From contig NC_087378.1 of assembly GCF_963675165.1 (NCBI RefSeq), forward strand, positions 3,197,525 through 3,261,524: DNA of 64,000 nt. Reading direction: 5' to 3'. The translations under genes and the position numbers were made by a program. Every line of letters starts with the position of its first letter. Within the stretch, counting starts at the first letter, position 1. A model generated the notes under the pieces. That model was not told where the DNA came from and did not search any database. It was given only the letters and a program-made list of their open reading frames with translations. Positions 35,701 to 47,700 of this stretch are shown here, in pieces. The DNA comes from Halichondria panicea. Its lineage: Eukaryota > Porifera > Demospongiae > Suberitida > Halichondriidae.

Positions 35701-38700
35701 TGAGAGATACAAAGAGAGAAAAAGCTAAATAAACTATCTGTTCAGCCAGTTTCTTGATATATCCTTTTCCTGCAGAGATAGAACAGTTTGAACAAGAGTC
35801 AAAATAATTGAAATATTGCTAAATACGGGCAAACCCACTGCCAATCCTATGTAAAACCTACTGTTTTACTAATAGTAGTAGTGTGCTGCTTGCTCTAGAC
35901 CTTTATTTAGGTTTGCTGGGTCTGTAACACCTTCTTTCAACTGCACTATTGTCAAGTGTATGGAGGCAATGGTATATATATAGGAGTCCCTTCTGCAGCC
36001 TTGACACACTGTACTAAGAATGGGTTGCAGGTGTTACATGCTGGTATATGGTACTGGTGGTGCTCCTTGCGGGTGTACTCTCGGTGCTAGTAGTGTGTAC
36101 GTGTGCTCGATCGTACAAGATTCTGTGTGGTGAAAACTGCCCAGGAGCAAAATTATAAATTGGTCTAGAAGTTGAGATAGCTGAAACTATTTTGGGGATA
36201 GAGTAATTATGGCAAAGTAGTGAGATGGTGCACTGCCAGAGGATATTAGGGCCTATAGGAACACTGAGGGTGAAATGGTAGGCTTGCTTACTGATTCATC
36301 TGGCACCTTATACAGTTGTCTTTACAAGATTTGTAATGTACAGCAATAGCTAAAGCAGGCTAGCTAGCTAGCTAGCTACATTGCCCACAGTCTAGTCGAG
36401 TCCAGTCCAAAGTCCAGTCCAGTCCAGAGTCCCGAGTCCATGTTTTGCACGTACCCCTTTTTGTGGTGTGTTGTGACTCCGTTTGTAGTTTTATAATGAT
36501 ATTTATCAATTTTTTTTCTTTTTTTTGCCTGCCATCCGGTCTGTTTTTGGGGATTAAAAGTCCGTGAAACATAAGATTAATTTGGTGTGGCCTAACACAA
36601 CACAGATGCTCATCTCACTTGGACTTCTCTCAAAGCACTTCAAGAAAGTAGACTTTAAGCCGTGGCAGCTCAGCGTCATAAAGGCAGTGCTTGGAGGCAA
36701 GAACAGTCTTGTGGTTCAGCCTACAGGGAATGGGAAAAGTTTGTGCTGCCAGTTTCCATGTGCTGTCTCTGGAACATTATCATTTTCCCAACAATCAGCC
36801 TCATCCTCGACCAGGAAAAAGGACTCGGACATGCGGACTGCGAGTAGCATATTTAGGGAGTGCATGTGCAGAAAGATCCCAATGTGCTATCTAAAATAAT
36901 AGCAGAGGGCCACTATGACATAGTGCTTACTACTACTCCTAAGTCCTTTTTTTAAAGTTGGGAAACCAAAACTTGTGTTTCTAAGTATGAGTGCTCAAGG
37001 AATGGTTGGACTACACCATAGCAAACACTCAGGAGCTGTGCGTGGGAAGGGCTCCAGCAAGCTGCTCGGAAACAAAATGAGGGCCCATCTACTGAAATGT
37101 GAGGATGTTGCAAGTTTCCTAAGCATAGCGAAAATCACCCTACCTTCTGGAATTTTGCACAAGAAAATTCTTACTGCCCTCCACTGCACCTGCAGGAAAC
37201 CTTACACAAAGGGGAATAAGATGGCTGCATGCTCAGTGTGTGGTTTTTGGTTTCACCAAGCATGCCGTGAAATTCCAGGCGCAGTTTTCAGAAACAAAGA
37301 TCGAGTCACGTGGATATGCTCTTCATGCCACTAACAATTAAACTGAGATTATAGTAGTACTTTTCACCGCTAAAAAATGTATGCACAAGGAAAGACTGAG
37401 TCACAGGAACATGCTTTTCATGCCACTAACAATAATCTATATAAACTACTGTGGCTAGTATCAGGAGTTCATGCACTCCTGCTAGACAAGTACTTTTCAC
37501 CGCTATATAAAACTCATGGGAACAAAGAGTGTACCCTCACAATTTTTGTCTCCCATGTATATAGGGGACAAAGAGTGTACCATGCATACACTCTTTGTTC
37601 CTCATATATATATGGGAGACAAAGAGCGGCCCTACACTCTTTGCTCCCCATGCATGTATATGGGGACCAAATAACGTACCCCGATACACTCTTCGTTCCC
37701 CATGTACTTGCATGGGAGACCAAGAGCGGCCCTACACTCTTTGTTCCCCATATCATATAGGAACCAAATAGTGTACCCTACACTCTTTGTTCCCCATATA
37801 ATTATATGGGAGACAAAGAGCGCACTCTTTGTTCTCCATATCATATAATTATGAGTAAGCGCTAATAACCAGTTTCTATGCGGTGTGGGAGACTGGGTTT
37901 AAATGTTATTTATGGTTTGCAGGCAATTAGGAATATTCATGTAGCCTCACTCGTTTAAACTGCCTAATTCTGGCAACTGTATTATAGAAACAAACCTGGC
38001 TGGGTGCCTACGTTGCATATGAGCTGCATGTGTTGTATGAGAAACTTCAGTGCTTCTATACGCTGGCTTGCTGCATAAATGGCAAGAAAGATATGATTGT
38101 CTGAGCTCCAATTTGAAGAGGATTCCATGATAATTATGGAGGCAGATCTAGTAATCCAGGAGTTGGTGTCCGGACTGATATAATTATCGTGCCAATATGA
38201 AAACTCTGGGCACACTGTGAATTGCGTTCTTATAGATATACCATAGAAACTGAATTATTAGTGCATGCGTCAATAGCAGAGCTCTATACGCTTATATTCG
38301 AGAATGCGCCTCACTAGCTATATAAATTATAGCTTACTATGCACTGCATGTACGAGCTAGCTAGCTCATACCGTATTTTGCTGGTGAAAAACCTTTGCGA
38401 ATGAGCCAAATCAGCAGAAAACTTGACCCTTTGCGATCTAACTATTACCTTCTGGCAAGGATCGTGTCTATTTACTGGTAATAATTTAGGTTTTGAAGTT
38501 TTATTGTTGCAAATTGGCAAAGTATTATGTTTGATGCTTGCAAAACATTCCAGTAATACGGTAGATAAACGAATAAATGAATTTATATCCCGTTGCTACG
38601 TTGTTGCCAAGTGCAATATGCAGCATAATGCACTGCTGAAAGTCATAATGCACTGACCGCAAACTCATAATGCACTAACCACAAAACGCCCCTCTGGCAA

Positions 38701-41700
38701 TTAGACAGACAATTAAAATTAAATTAATACGCATGAGAAATAACAAGTATCAAAGTATGTCTAGCCATGCAGGAATGAATGTTCAGCACTGCTGGAGTTT
38801 CTTCTTGCAACCATGCAGGTTTTAAAATTGTCCAAGATTCATTTTGTGGAAGATTCTGTGTTCCTAAATCAACCTAGTCCTCGACCTTGTGATGCATGTC
38901 AATTCTGCTTCACCGTAGCACTAGAAGTGGCTCTTTTTGCTGGGGGCATGAGCTGTTTTGCAGCAGTGTAGAAGCGAGCTTTCTTGGCTTGGTTATGAGG
39001 CCGAGCGTAGACCAGCAGCTAATACATGTATTCACTGAGTAGTGGGGTGGGGCTATTTCTTTGTAGCAGTAAGTGGGGCGGGGCTGTTTTGCAGCACCAG
39101 AAGTGGGGTGGGGCTGTTTTGCAGATTTCAGTTGGAACTCCAACAATTTTGTGTCAAGCCATTCGTCGGTCATGCCAATCTTATACGCTGCAGATACTGG
39201 CGTCTAGAAGAGAGAAGAGATGGAGCTGTGTCTAGAGTTGTCTCTGTCTTTTTTTGTGCTGTTTATATTGTGTTACTAGGACAGTGTTATGTTGCTATGC
39301 CCTCGGGATATAAACTAGTTATAACACGTGCACTCGGGCTGCATGGCATATATTGCACTCAGCCCTCGGGGCTGGCGCCCTCGTGCTTTAGTGCAATATA
39401 TTCCATACATCCCTCGTGCCCGTGTTATAACTATAACAAATCTTTCATAATTGGAAAAGCGCTTCAATTCGATGCAAACAATTTTCAGTTGAGCATGCGC
39501 TTAAAATAAAGATACACTTGTAATAGAATAATAAAATACCGTATAGTGCGAAATTTTCGAGGCACTTATATTTCGTGGATTGGCCTCTAAAAGCCATTTC
39601 GTTGCACAATATTCGTGGAAGAATGACTGCTTACCGGAAGCCATGCCTTTAAATATTTGCATGATAGCAGATAATTCTAATTAAAGAACCATTTTCATGG
39701 ACTTAATTTTCGTGTAGAATTCTAACCCACGAAATTCACAAAAATTAAGCCTCTCGAAAAAATCGCGCTATACGGTAAGCGCTATTAGTACGGTAGGTGC
39801 GCAAAAGCTGGCTGGGTGTCGTACATGATTTTGAAGTGGAATCACCAGAACATTTTACTAGGTCAACTATAATTCAATACCCTGTTACCGTAGAAACTGG
39901 ATTATTAGCGCATGCGCTTTTAGGGTCAATAGCAGAGCTCTATATACGCTTATTTTAGAGAATGCGCCTATAATGCAGTCATTCCGAGCCCCACCCAGTA
40001 ACCGGATGTCTCTGTGATGAGAGCTGACTCGCAAGCTGGTTAGAAAGTGAGCAAGCAGGCAACCCTAACTGGATCTATATCATACTATTATGTTACAGTT
40101 CATTTTACAGTTTATTTACTACATCAATAAAACATTCATATTGACCAGGAACTTGGAATAAAAGGACCTCATCCATGTCTCACATTCTCTCAGCATGATC
40201 AGACAAGGTAACAGCATGCCCATGCAGAGAGTCCTTCCAGATGGATATCACCAGCTATAAGCTATCCAGTCGTACATGTATGAGTTCCAGTATAATTATG
40301 CGCCAATAATCCCATTGCTTCAATGCATTACATGGCATATTGGTTGTACCATGATGTGCTCTAACACTAAAGAATATCCATTGAAACGCTCAGGATACTA
40401 TAGGGTGGTACAAATCCCATGTTGTACAATTCCAGGGGAGTGTCTATTCATGTAGGGTACATGGCTGTGGTCATCCTGAAGCCCTCCCTCCACCTTTTAA
40501 AGGCACCTAAGTGTTGAAGTTGTAAATGTGGTTTGTCAAGTGCTAGTCTTGATCCCAGCCCCTCTCACTAGAGGGCCTGGTAACCACCGTTTGCGCATGG
40601 GTGGATTCAATAGTAAATTTGTTAGTAAAACTCTTTGTAATTATCAATTAACCTCTGTACTATGGTTACCCACGTGGTTGATTAGTCTCATGAATCAGCC
40701 GCACCTTTGGTGTCCGTCTGAGCACTCTTTACATGAACTCATGGGCCACGTCGGATTTCCAACGTGACCAATGAGATTGCTCACAAGCATCAGGTGACTT
40801 GAATAGGAGGCAGCAAATAGTGAAACTTTACATGCGGTTGAGCAGCAAGCAGTGATGTGGCTGAGCAGAGATAGCGGATGTGGTTGCATTTTTATGGTTT
40901 TGTTAGCTTGTACAGTGACGTAATACATTCCATTGTGAAATGACTTCACGTAAAGAGTGCTCAGACTGACACCAAAGGTGCGGCTGATTCATGAGACTAG
41001 TGGTTGATTAGACTATTAGTGTCAAGAGAGAGAAATCGCTAGGCTCATACAGGAGCACTGATCTTACTGAGATGGCATCAAACAAGCATCTGGAAACAAG
41101 TAGACTTGCTAGAGCCGGTCGGTATTGACAGAAAAACGTCTACCACTCTACTACAGTACTAAAGAAGACAAAACCTGACTTTTCAACGATGGAGAGAGCT
41201 TGAGCAAGAGCAGAAGAGAAGTAGAAGCCATCACAACAAAACTGGTCACTAGTCTAGACCATAAATGTTGTAAGTATCTGTGTTATTTTATTAAAACTGC
41301 TATGATTTGTGCAATGACATTGTAAATATACAATAATTATACTGACTAATTTACTAAGTTATCTCAATCCCCAAGATTCTTGGGGCAATTGACGCATGCG
41401 CAAACAGTGTATACCAGGCCGTCTTTCTCAATTGAGAGCGGCCTGGAATTGAGGCTAGTCAAGTGCAAACACACAGTAAATGGGTTGGATAACAGCAATA
41501 GGTGTTCATAGTAGTACAATCTACCTGTACCACCACTACCGAGGGCAGTTGTATGTATTCCTCGAGATATCCATGGTACAACTGTCAGCTTTAAACATGT
41601 ATCTCGCCTCCCACTAAATTTAGTGTTGGAATTTCTCTGGTCGGTGGCTCACAAGTGGTAATTCTAGACGAACCTACCTCCGGAATGGATCCATATGCGA

Positions 41701-44700
41701 GAAGAGCAACATGGGACCTCCTAATCAAACACAAACAGAACAAAACTATTCTCCTTACCACACACTTCATGGATGAAGCAGATCTGCTTGGTGATCGTAT
41801 TGCCATCATGGCTGATGGTAGATTGAAATGTTCTGGATCTTCACTTTTCCTCAAGAGCAGGTGTATTAATGACAAATTCTGGGTTTCATTTACAGTGTTG
41901 CACATAATTATCGTATAGGTACGGTGTTGGTTATCACATGACAGTCGTGAAGAAAATTGGCTGTGATTCGTCTCAAGTCAAAAACCTTGTGAAATCAATG
42001 GTTGAGAATGCTCAACAGGTTACAGATGTTGGTGCAGAGCTTACCTTTATCCTGCCCTCTCATGCCACTCCCAACTTCCCTGACCTGTTTGACACTCTTG
42101 AAGGTACAACTATAGTAGATAACATCGTAGTTGTACAACTATTGATGTCGTTACTACAACCTACTTACAGTTTCGCATTCTAATTATTGCTTGTGCTTAC
42201 CAATATGAGTATTTTTTGCTTGCTTGTGAGGTTTTATTGTCTGTTTTATTGTCTGTTTTCCAGCTCAAAAGCAAGAATTAGGAATAGCTAGTTTTGGTGT
42301 GTCTGTAACAACAATGGAAGAAGTGTTCATGAAGGTTGGAGAAGATGCAGACAGAGGTCTCGATACCAGGTCAGTACAAAACATTATGTACACACATGTG
42401 CATGTATTTATGTGTGCATACTACGCACATGCACTGCATTAATTTTATTGTATCACTCTTTTAGTTTTTTTCTTATTAATTATCATGTTACCAACCGACG
42501 GTTTGCACTTTAGTGCTCTAGTTTAAGGGTTAAAGCTTTGTTGTCGTATAAAAGCGAGAATAAAATTGGCTAAGCAGGAGGTATAATTCTAGCTTTCTAC
42601 TTTAGTGACTGTGTTCCATTGTTCCTGGTCACTTCAGCTGTAACCCATGTGCAAAGTCACAAGTTCGGTTCAAGCTACATTTTGCTCGCTTTTATTAGGC
42701 AACGAAGCTTTAACACCGAAAGCTGCCACTATTAAAAGTTTACTAACTTGTTGTGGCTACCCACGCTGTAAACGCAGTGCTAGAGCATCCAGGTAAGCAG
42801 ACCCAGTTAAAGCAGACCCAGTTACAAGCTTCTTAGCTTTTGCTTGACAACAAAGGTTTAACATCAAATTTTGCCACTATTAAAACTAATAACTTGTTGT
42901 GTGATCCATGCTGTAAACGCAGTGCTGTGGCATCTAGGTGAGTAGGTTCACCTGTCACAAACAAACAAACCAAACAACTACTACACCCGCGTTATGTAGC
43001 TTTGACACCTCCACCGAGGCATAACCAGCACCCGCGGTGCATGCTCTCATGTAGTTTTTCCTTTGATCTCTGTGCCAAAAAAGTATAAGCTCTATAATAA
43101 GTTTCTCAGCTCCTACTACCTGTTGGATTTGTTGTGTTTGCACTCATTCTAGCAGTATTATCATTTTATATTAAGTAAATGCTATAACTATCTTGAATAT
43201 TGTTTCACCCTATCATAACTACTCTTTTATCTTGCATGCATGGTCACTATACCTCTTTGCTACATCATTATTGTTCAACGTTAGGCTTAATGGAGCATCT
43301 GTCAATGTAACCAAGGTGCATGACAGCACTGAATCATTGGATAATGAAGGAACAGCACTCGCCACTCTGACATACAAATATAGTAAGTTGGACTAGTTGA
43401 TTTGATGTCTGTCAATTATCCTTTTTCCAGCCCCTAACAGTGGTATGAATCTTTGGTTTCAACAATTTTGGGCGATGTTTCTTAAACGAGTCTACAACAG
43501 TGCAAGATTCTGGGGAGCTGTTGTTTCTCAGATCCTACTACCTGTTGGATTTGTTGTGTTTGCACTCATTCTAGCAGTATCTGGTCCGACGCAAAATCAA
43601 GATGATCCTAAACGATCACTAGATCTGAAGAACTCAGCAGCATCACCAGATAATATCTCCCTTTTCTATGCTCAGTTTGGAGAATCTAGCCCTCTTATTT
43701 TCTCGGTATGTGATTGTGCACCTGTGTTTCTACTTCGCATATACATGCATGCATGTATATACATGTATACCCTATTGATCCACACACAATTGTTTTTAGG
43801 ATATTGAACCTTCACAATTGAATGCCACCAACATCTTTAACTTCACTGCTCGAGTTCAGTCTATTATGGACAATGTAGCTTCAAACCCGCCTGTGGAAAT
43901 CAAGACTTGTTGTGGCTACAAATACCAACTGTTAGATGGATTTTGTGCTTCAAGGACAGCGGTAGGCATTTAATTTATGTATATTATAAGCTCCATCTTT
44001 CACATCTCAATAATTATAGGGTGATCTGTCTAGTGTGTGTGCAGCCAACAATAGCTTTGGATACCAGCAATGCACACATTGCCTTGAGTACGTCCCTATC
44101 ATATTTGGTGATTTTGCACTCCAAACAAACAATTTATAGGTGCTGCACAGCAACTTCATTAATTGCCACAGCAAAATCTTGCTCATCTCCTAGCACCCTA
44201 CTATCGGGAAGGAAGAATAGTGAAAATTTTTGTCCAAATCCTCCTAAAGTCAGTGTTTCTGATATCAATCCTTCTGGTCCACTGGAGAGTGAAAATGTCT
44301 ATGTAGCGGAGTACTTGCTCAGTGTCTCTGCTGCGGTGGAAGCTACTGTTTTCTTCCGACAATTTCAAGCTGGATTTACTGTCACTAAAAAGTGATCACC
44401 AAAATAACTGATCCTTGTCTTTTCTATTATTTTTTCTTTTTTTTTCGTACAGGGATCCTCCATTCAGTGTGTGCGGTTGTAGCTCATCAGCTACCTCGGT
44501 TCAGCAAGTGTGTGATTTTTTCTCACCTCTACAAGTATATAACAGTTCAGCTCAGTGTCCGCGCTATGGTTTTGACAATACTTGTGCAACTTTATGGAAT
44601 TTATGTCTTAGCAGCCTTACACTAGCCCTTATAGACCCATGTGACTTACCTCCTCAATGTGGCCAGCTCGATTACAACTCAACGAACATTTGTCACGGCA

Positions 44701-47700
44701 ACGAGACTCTGTCAAGCTGCTACACCGTTGATGGGCTCTCAGCTGATGTATTGAAGGTGATCATTTTGTGTGTATACATGTAAATAATTATAATTATAGT
44801 TATTACTGGGTGACGATAAAAGTACACTCTTACCATTTCATTCCCCAAGTACTAGGGGAGTACTTGAGGAGCAAAGAGTGTAGAGTACACTATTTGGTTC
44901 CTATATATGATATGGGGAACAAAGAGTGTAGGGCCGCTCTTTGTCTCCCATATAATATATATGGGGAACAAATAGTGTAGGGGTACGCTATTTGGTCCCC
45001 ATATGGGGAACAAACAGCAGCCCTACACTCTTTGTCCCCATGCAATGTATAATTATGTATAATTATACAGTTGTTCAAAAAGTTGCATGTACAAAGTTGC
45101 ATGTACTATAGCTGTGGAGAAAGAGTTACTGTAGCAATCGAGGAAGAGTGTGATCGCTGCTCATCTCACTGGACTTCTCTCTAAGAAAGTAGACTTTAAG
45201 CCGTGGCAGCTCAGCGTCATAAAGGCAGTGCTCGAATCCAAGAACAGTATTGTGATTCAGCCTACAGGGAGTGGGAACAGTTTGTGCTACCATGCAGTTT
45301 CCATGTGCTGCCTCTGGAAAATTGACAATAGTCATTGTCCCAACAATCAGCCTCATCCTCTCCAAACTAACGGCACGGACTGTGGAATCTACGCCATAGC
45401 AAACGGTCAGGAGCTCTGCGCGGGAAGAATTCCAGCAAGCTGCTCTTGGGTTGGACACAAAATGAGGGCCCATCTATTGAAATGTCTGGATGTTGGAAAA
45501 CTCACAAGTTTCCCAAGGCATTAGCGAAAATCACCCTACCTCTGTAATTTTGCACAAGAAAATTCTTACTGCCCTCCACTGCACCAAGAGGAAGTACGAC
45601 ATAGGTTGACCTTTTGCTATAATGAGTTACTCCCGTATTGCATTCCTGCAGCATGACAGGATGTCACGCCCACATTTACCTAAAGGAGGTGCGGCCTCAC
45701 GTTATTAAGTTTCCTCAAGTTTCCCGGAAAAATTATGTGAGTATACGGAGAAAGAACAGAATATATACGGAAGCACAACACCAAAACTTGCTCTTTTAGC
45801 TAGCTAAAAGACTACAAACGATCATAGTACTCCACAAGTTATAGTATGGTTTGATGATAGTTAGACCAAGTTAATAAGGAGGACCGCACCCGGCTTGCAC
45901 ATGCGCAGATCATATTTCTACCTCGTGTCTTCATGATCAGGCTCGATCACTGCTGTCGATTTCATCTTTGGCTTAAAACTCTCCCCTTTGACCTTAAATA
46001 AGTCCTAGCTATGGCGGACGACACTCCCCAACCGCCAGTGATCGACAAAGAACTCATCAAGACCGCTCTGAGTGAGCTACTTCTCGACATCCCTGCTTTT
46101 AGAGCATTTGCTACTAACCCCAGAGAAAGCAGGGGAATCCTCAAGAACAAACCAAGACCCTCTGGGTGAGTACTTAGAATAGCAAATTTACTTGGGTAAT
46201 AATACTTGGCAGCCTAGGTAACATAGCATAATGAGTCACAACGTACCGTGAGCGGTGGGAGTAGAGTGAGAAAAGAGTGAGAGAGAGTCACAATGTACCG
46301 TGAGCGGCGGGAGTAGAGTGAGAGAAAAAAAAATGTGGCGGGAATGAGGGCCCCCGCAGTGATAACGTGGGGCTAGAGTGTGAGCAGAGTGATCTAGGTC
46401 TTTGAGTCAACCGGGTGAGACCCGTGTTAGGAAAACATTGCACACAATATGGTTGCAAACTGAGCACCTAACCCTCTGACCCCCCTTGCACAGGAGGCAA
46501 CCCGGGGGATGTGAGTGACCTGAACTTGCCTATTATAGGTAGTGGAGACAGAGATCGACCAGCAACACCCGTAGTAAACCTCCCACCAGAGCTCGGAACG
46601 GTCCTCGGGGAAGCGTTGCCCATGGTCCCAGTCAGGCTGGTAAAAAAAATTATTAAGGGCGAGTTTGTGGACATGAGCGAGCTCCTCAAAGATAATATGG
46701 AGGTCCTCAGGAGGAGGAAACAAGAGAGTGACGGGATCCCCGTACCCTACGAGCAAAGAGCGAGCAGGAGAGAGGTCCCTGACATACTGAGATGGGTATA
46801 CAAGCATTTAGCCTTTATGCGGCGGTGGTGGCAAGTCAGCACCCGAACAAAGCTAAGGAGTTAGTTGTTTGTTTCCCATATACATGGGAAACAAACAGCG
46901 GCCCTATACACTCTTTGTCCCCCATGTACATGGGGACCAAATAACGTACCACTGCACTATTTGTTCCCCATAATTATATATGGGAGACAAAGAGCGGCCC
47001 TACACTCTTTGTTCTCCATATCATAAAATATAGAAACCAAATAGTGTACCCCTACACTCTTTGCTCCCCAAGTATTTGGGGAATGAAATGGTAAGAGTGT
47101 AGAATTGTACCATCCCGTTATTACTTTGTGTAAATTATGTATTTAGTTACAGATTTTCTTGTCAGGTGCACTGTGAATCTTAAACAGTGTATGTGTACAA
47201 TTACATGCATGTTACGGGTATAATTATTTTAAGGTTATAAACTTTCGTGTTTTTTTTTAACGGTATTTTCGCGAAAGTTTATACCCTCTAAATATACCCG
47301 CTATAATTATACGGTACAATATTATCGCCACACTTGCTTGGTATTGCAGTGCAGCTTGGCCAGAATATCTAGTCGGTCGCGAGAAAATGGACGCTTAAAA
47401 ACTATACTTTCGAATCTAGTGACTAATTTTGCGGTTCTGTCTCGAGGATAATGAATCATTATGTTCTCTATTTAAGTACAATTCTGCCAAACCACACCCG
47501 TAATAACTACAACCTAGATATATTGGGGAAACCAATACTGGCCAGTATACGGAATAGCGAGTCAGCCGCATTACAGGGTGAGTGTGTGTAGTAAAATATG
47601 CATCTAGCTAGCAATCCGTGCCAAACTAAAATTAATGGCCAGTGCATACTTCAGAGAGCCGGAATAGCTAGAGTACTGTACCATAGTTAATCGTCGAACT

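Larger units (their letters stand above)
33108..36592. mobile_element. TAA-flanked inserted element, Harbinger-like by TSD, non-autonomous
   Basis: Inserted in copy B. The ends GGCCACACCAAATTA and TAATTTGGTGTGGCC are inverted, and TAA is duplicated (33105-33107, 36593-36595). A second inverted pair lies further in ('catggactctggactggact' at about 33799 and its complement at about 36390-36440). A 3-bp TAA/TTA target is typical of PIF/Harbinger elements. I see no transposase or Myb-like gene inside, only smaller nested repeats, so it is non-autonomous or badly decayed. Class assignment is inference from TSD and ends alone. Confidence 0.75.
32511..37850 (+). mobile_element. Helicase/Ulp1/PHD element, copy B, split by a 3.5-kb insertion
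   Basis: The left part 32511-33107 starts GGGTGAGGATAAAAG and carries the left hairpin array. The right part 36593 to about 37850 carries the helicase remnant, the Ulp1-like tail, the PHD finger and the right hairpin array. Aligning with copy A shows the two parts are contiguous there ('tacattactaacacaacaca'), so 33108-36592 is a later insertion. The right terminus (CATCCC and TSD) is missing; the array simply ends at about 37850. Confidence 0.8.
44799..47125 (+). mobile_element. Helicase/Ulp1/PHD element, copy C, with perfect 9-bp TSD and captured gene
   Basis: Body 44808-47116 (2,309 bp), flanked by GTTATTACT at 44799-44807 and 47117-47125. Starts GGGTGACG and ends CATCCC like copy A. Hairpin arrays occupy about 44820-45050 and 46865-47095. 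The interior holds helicase and Ulp1-like remnants to about 45585, then about 1.28 kb of unrelated sequence with a gag-like gene fragment (46011-46864), ending exactly where the right array begins. Lies in ABCA intron 25. Confidence 0.87.

Noticed and set aside
39042-39509. 155-codon open frame
   Set aside because: It begins in a G-rich triple tandem repeat, passes through a palindrome, and has no domain or splice support.
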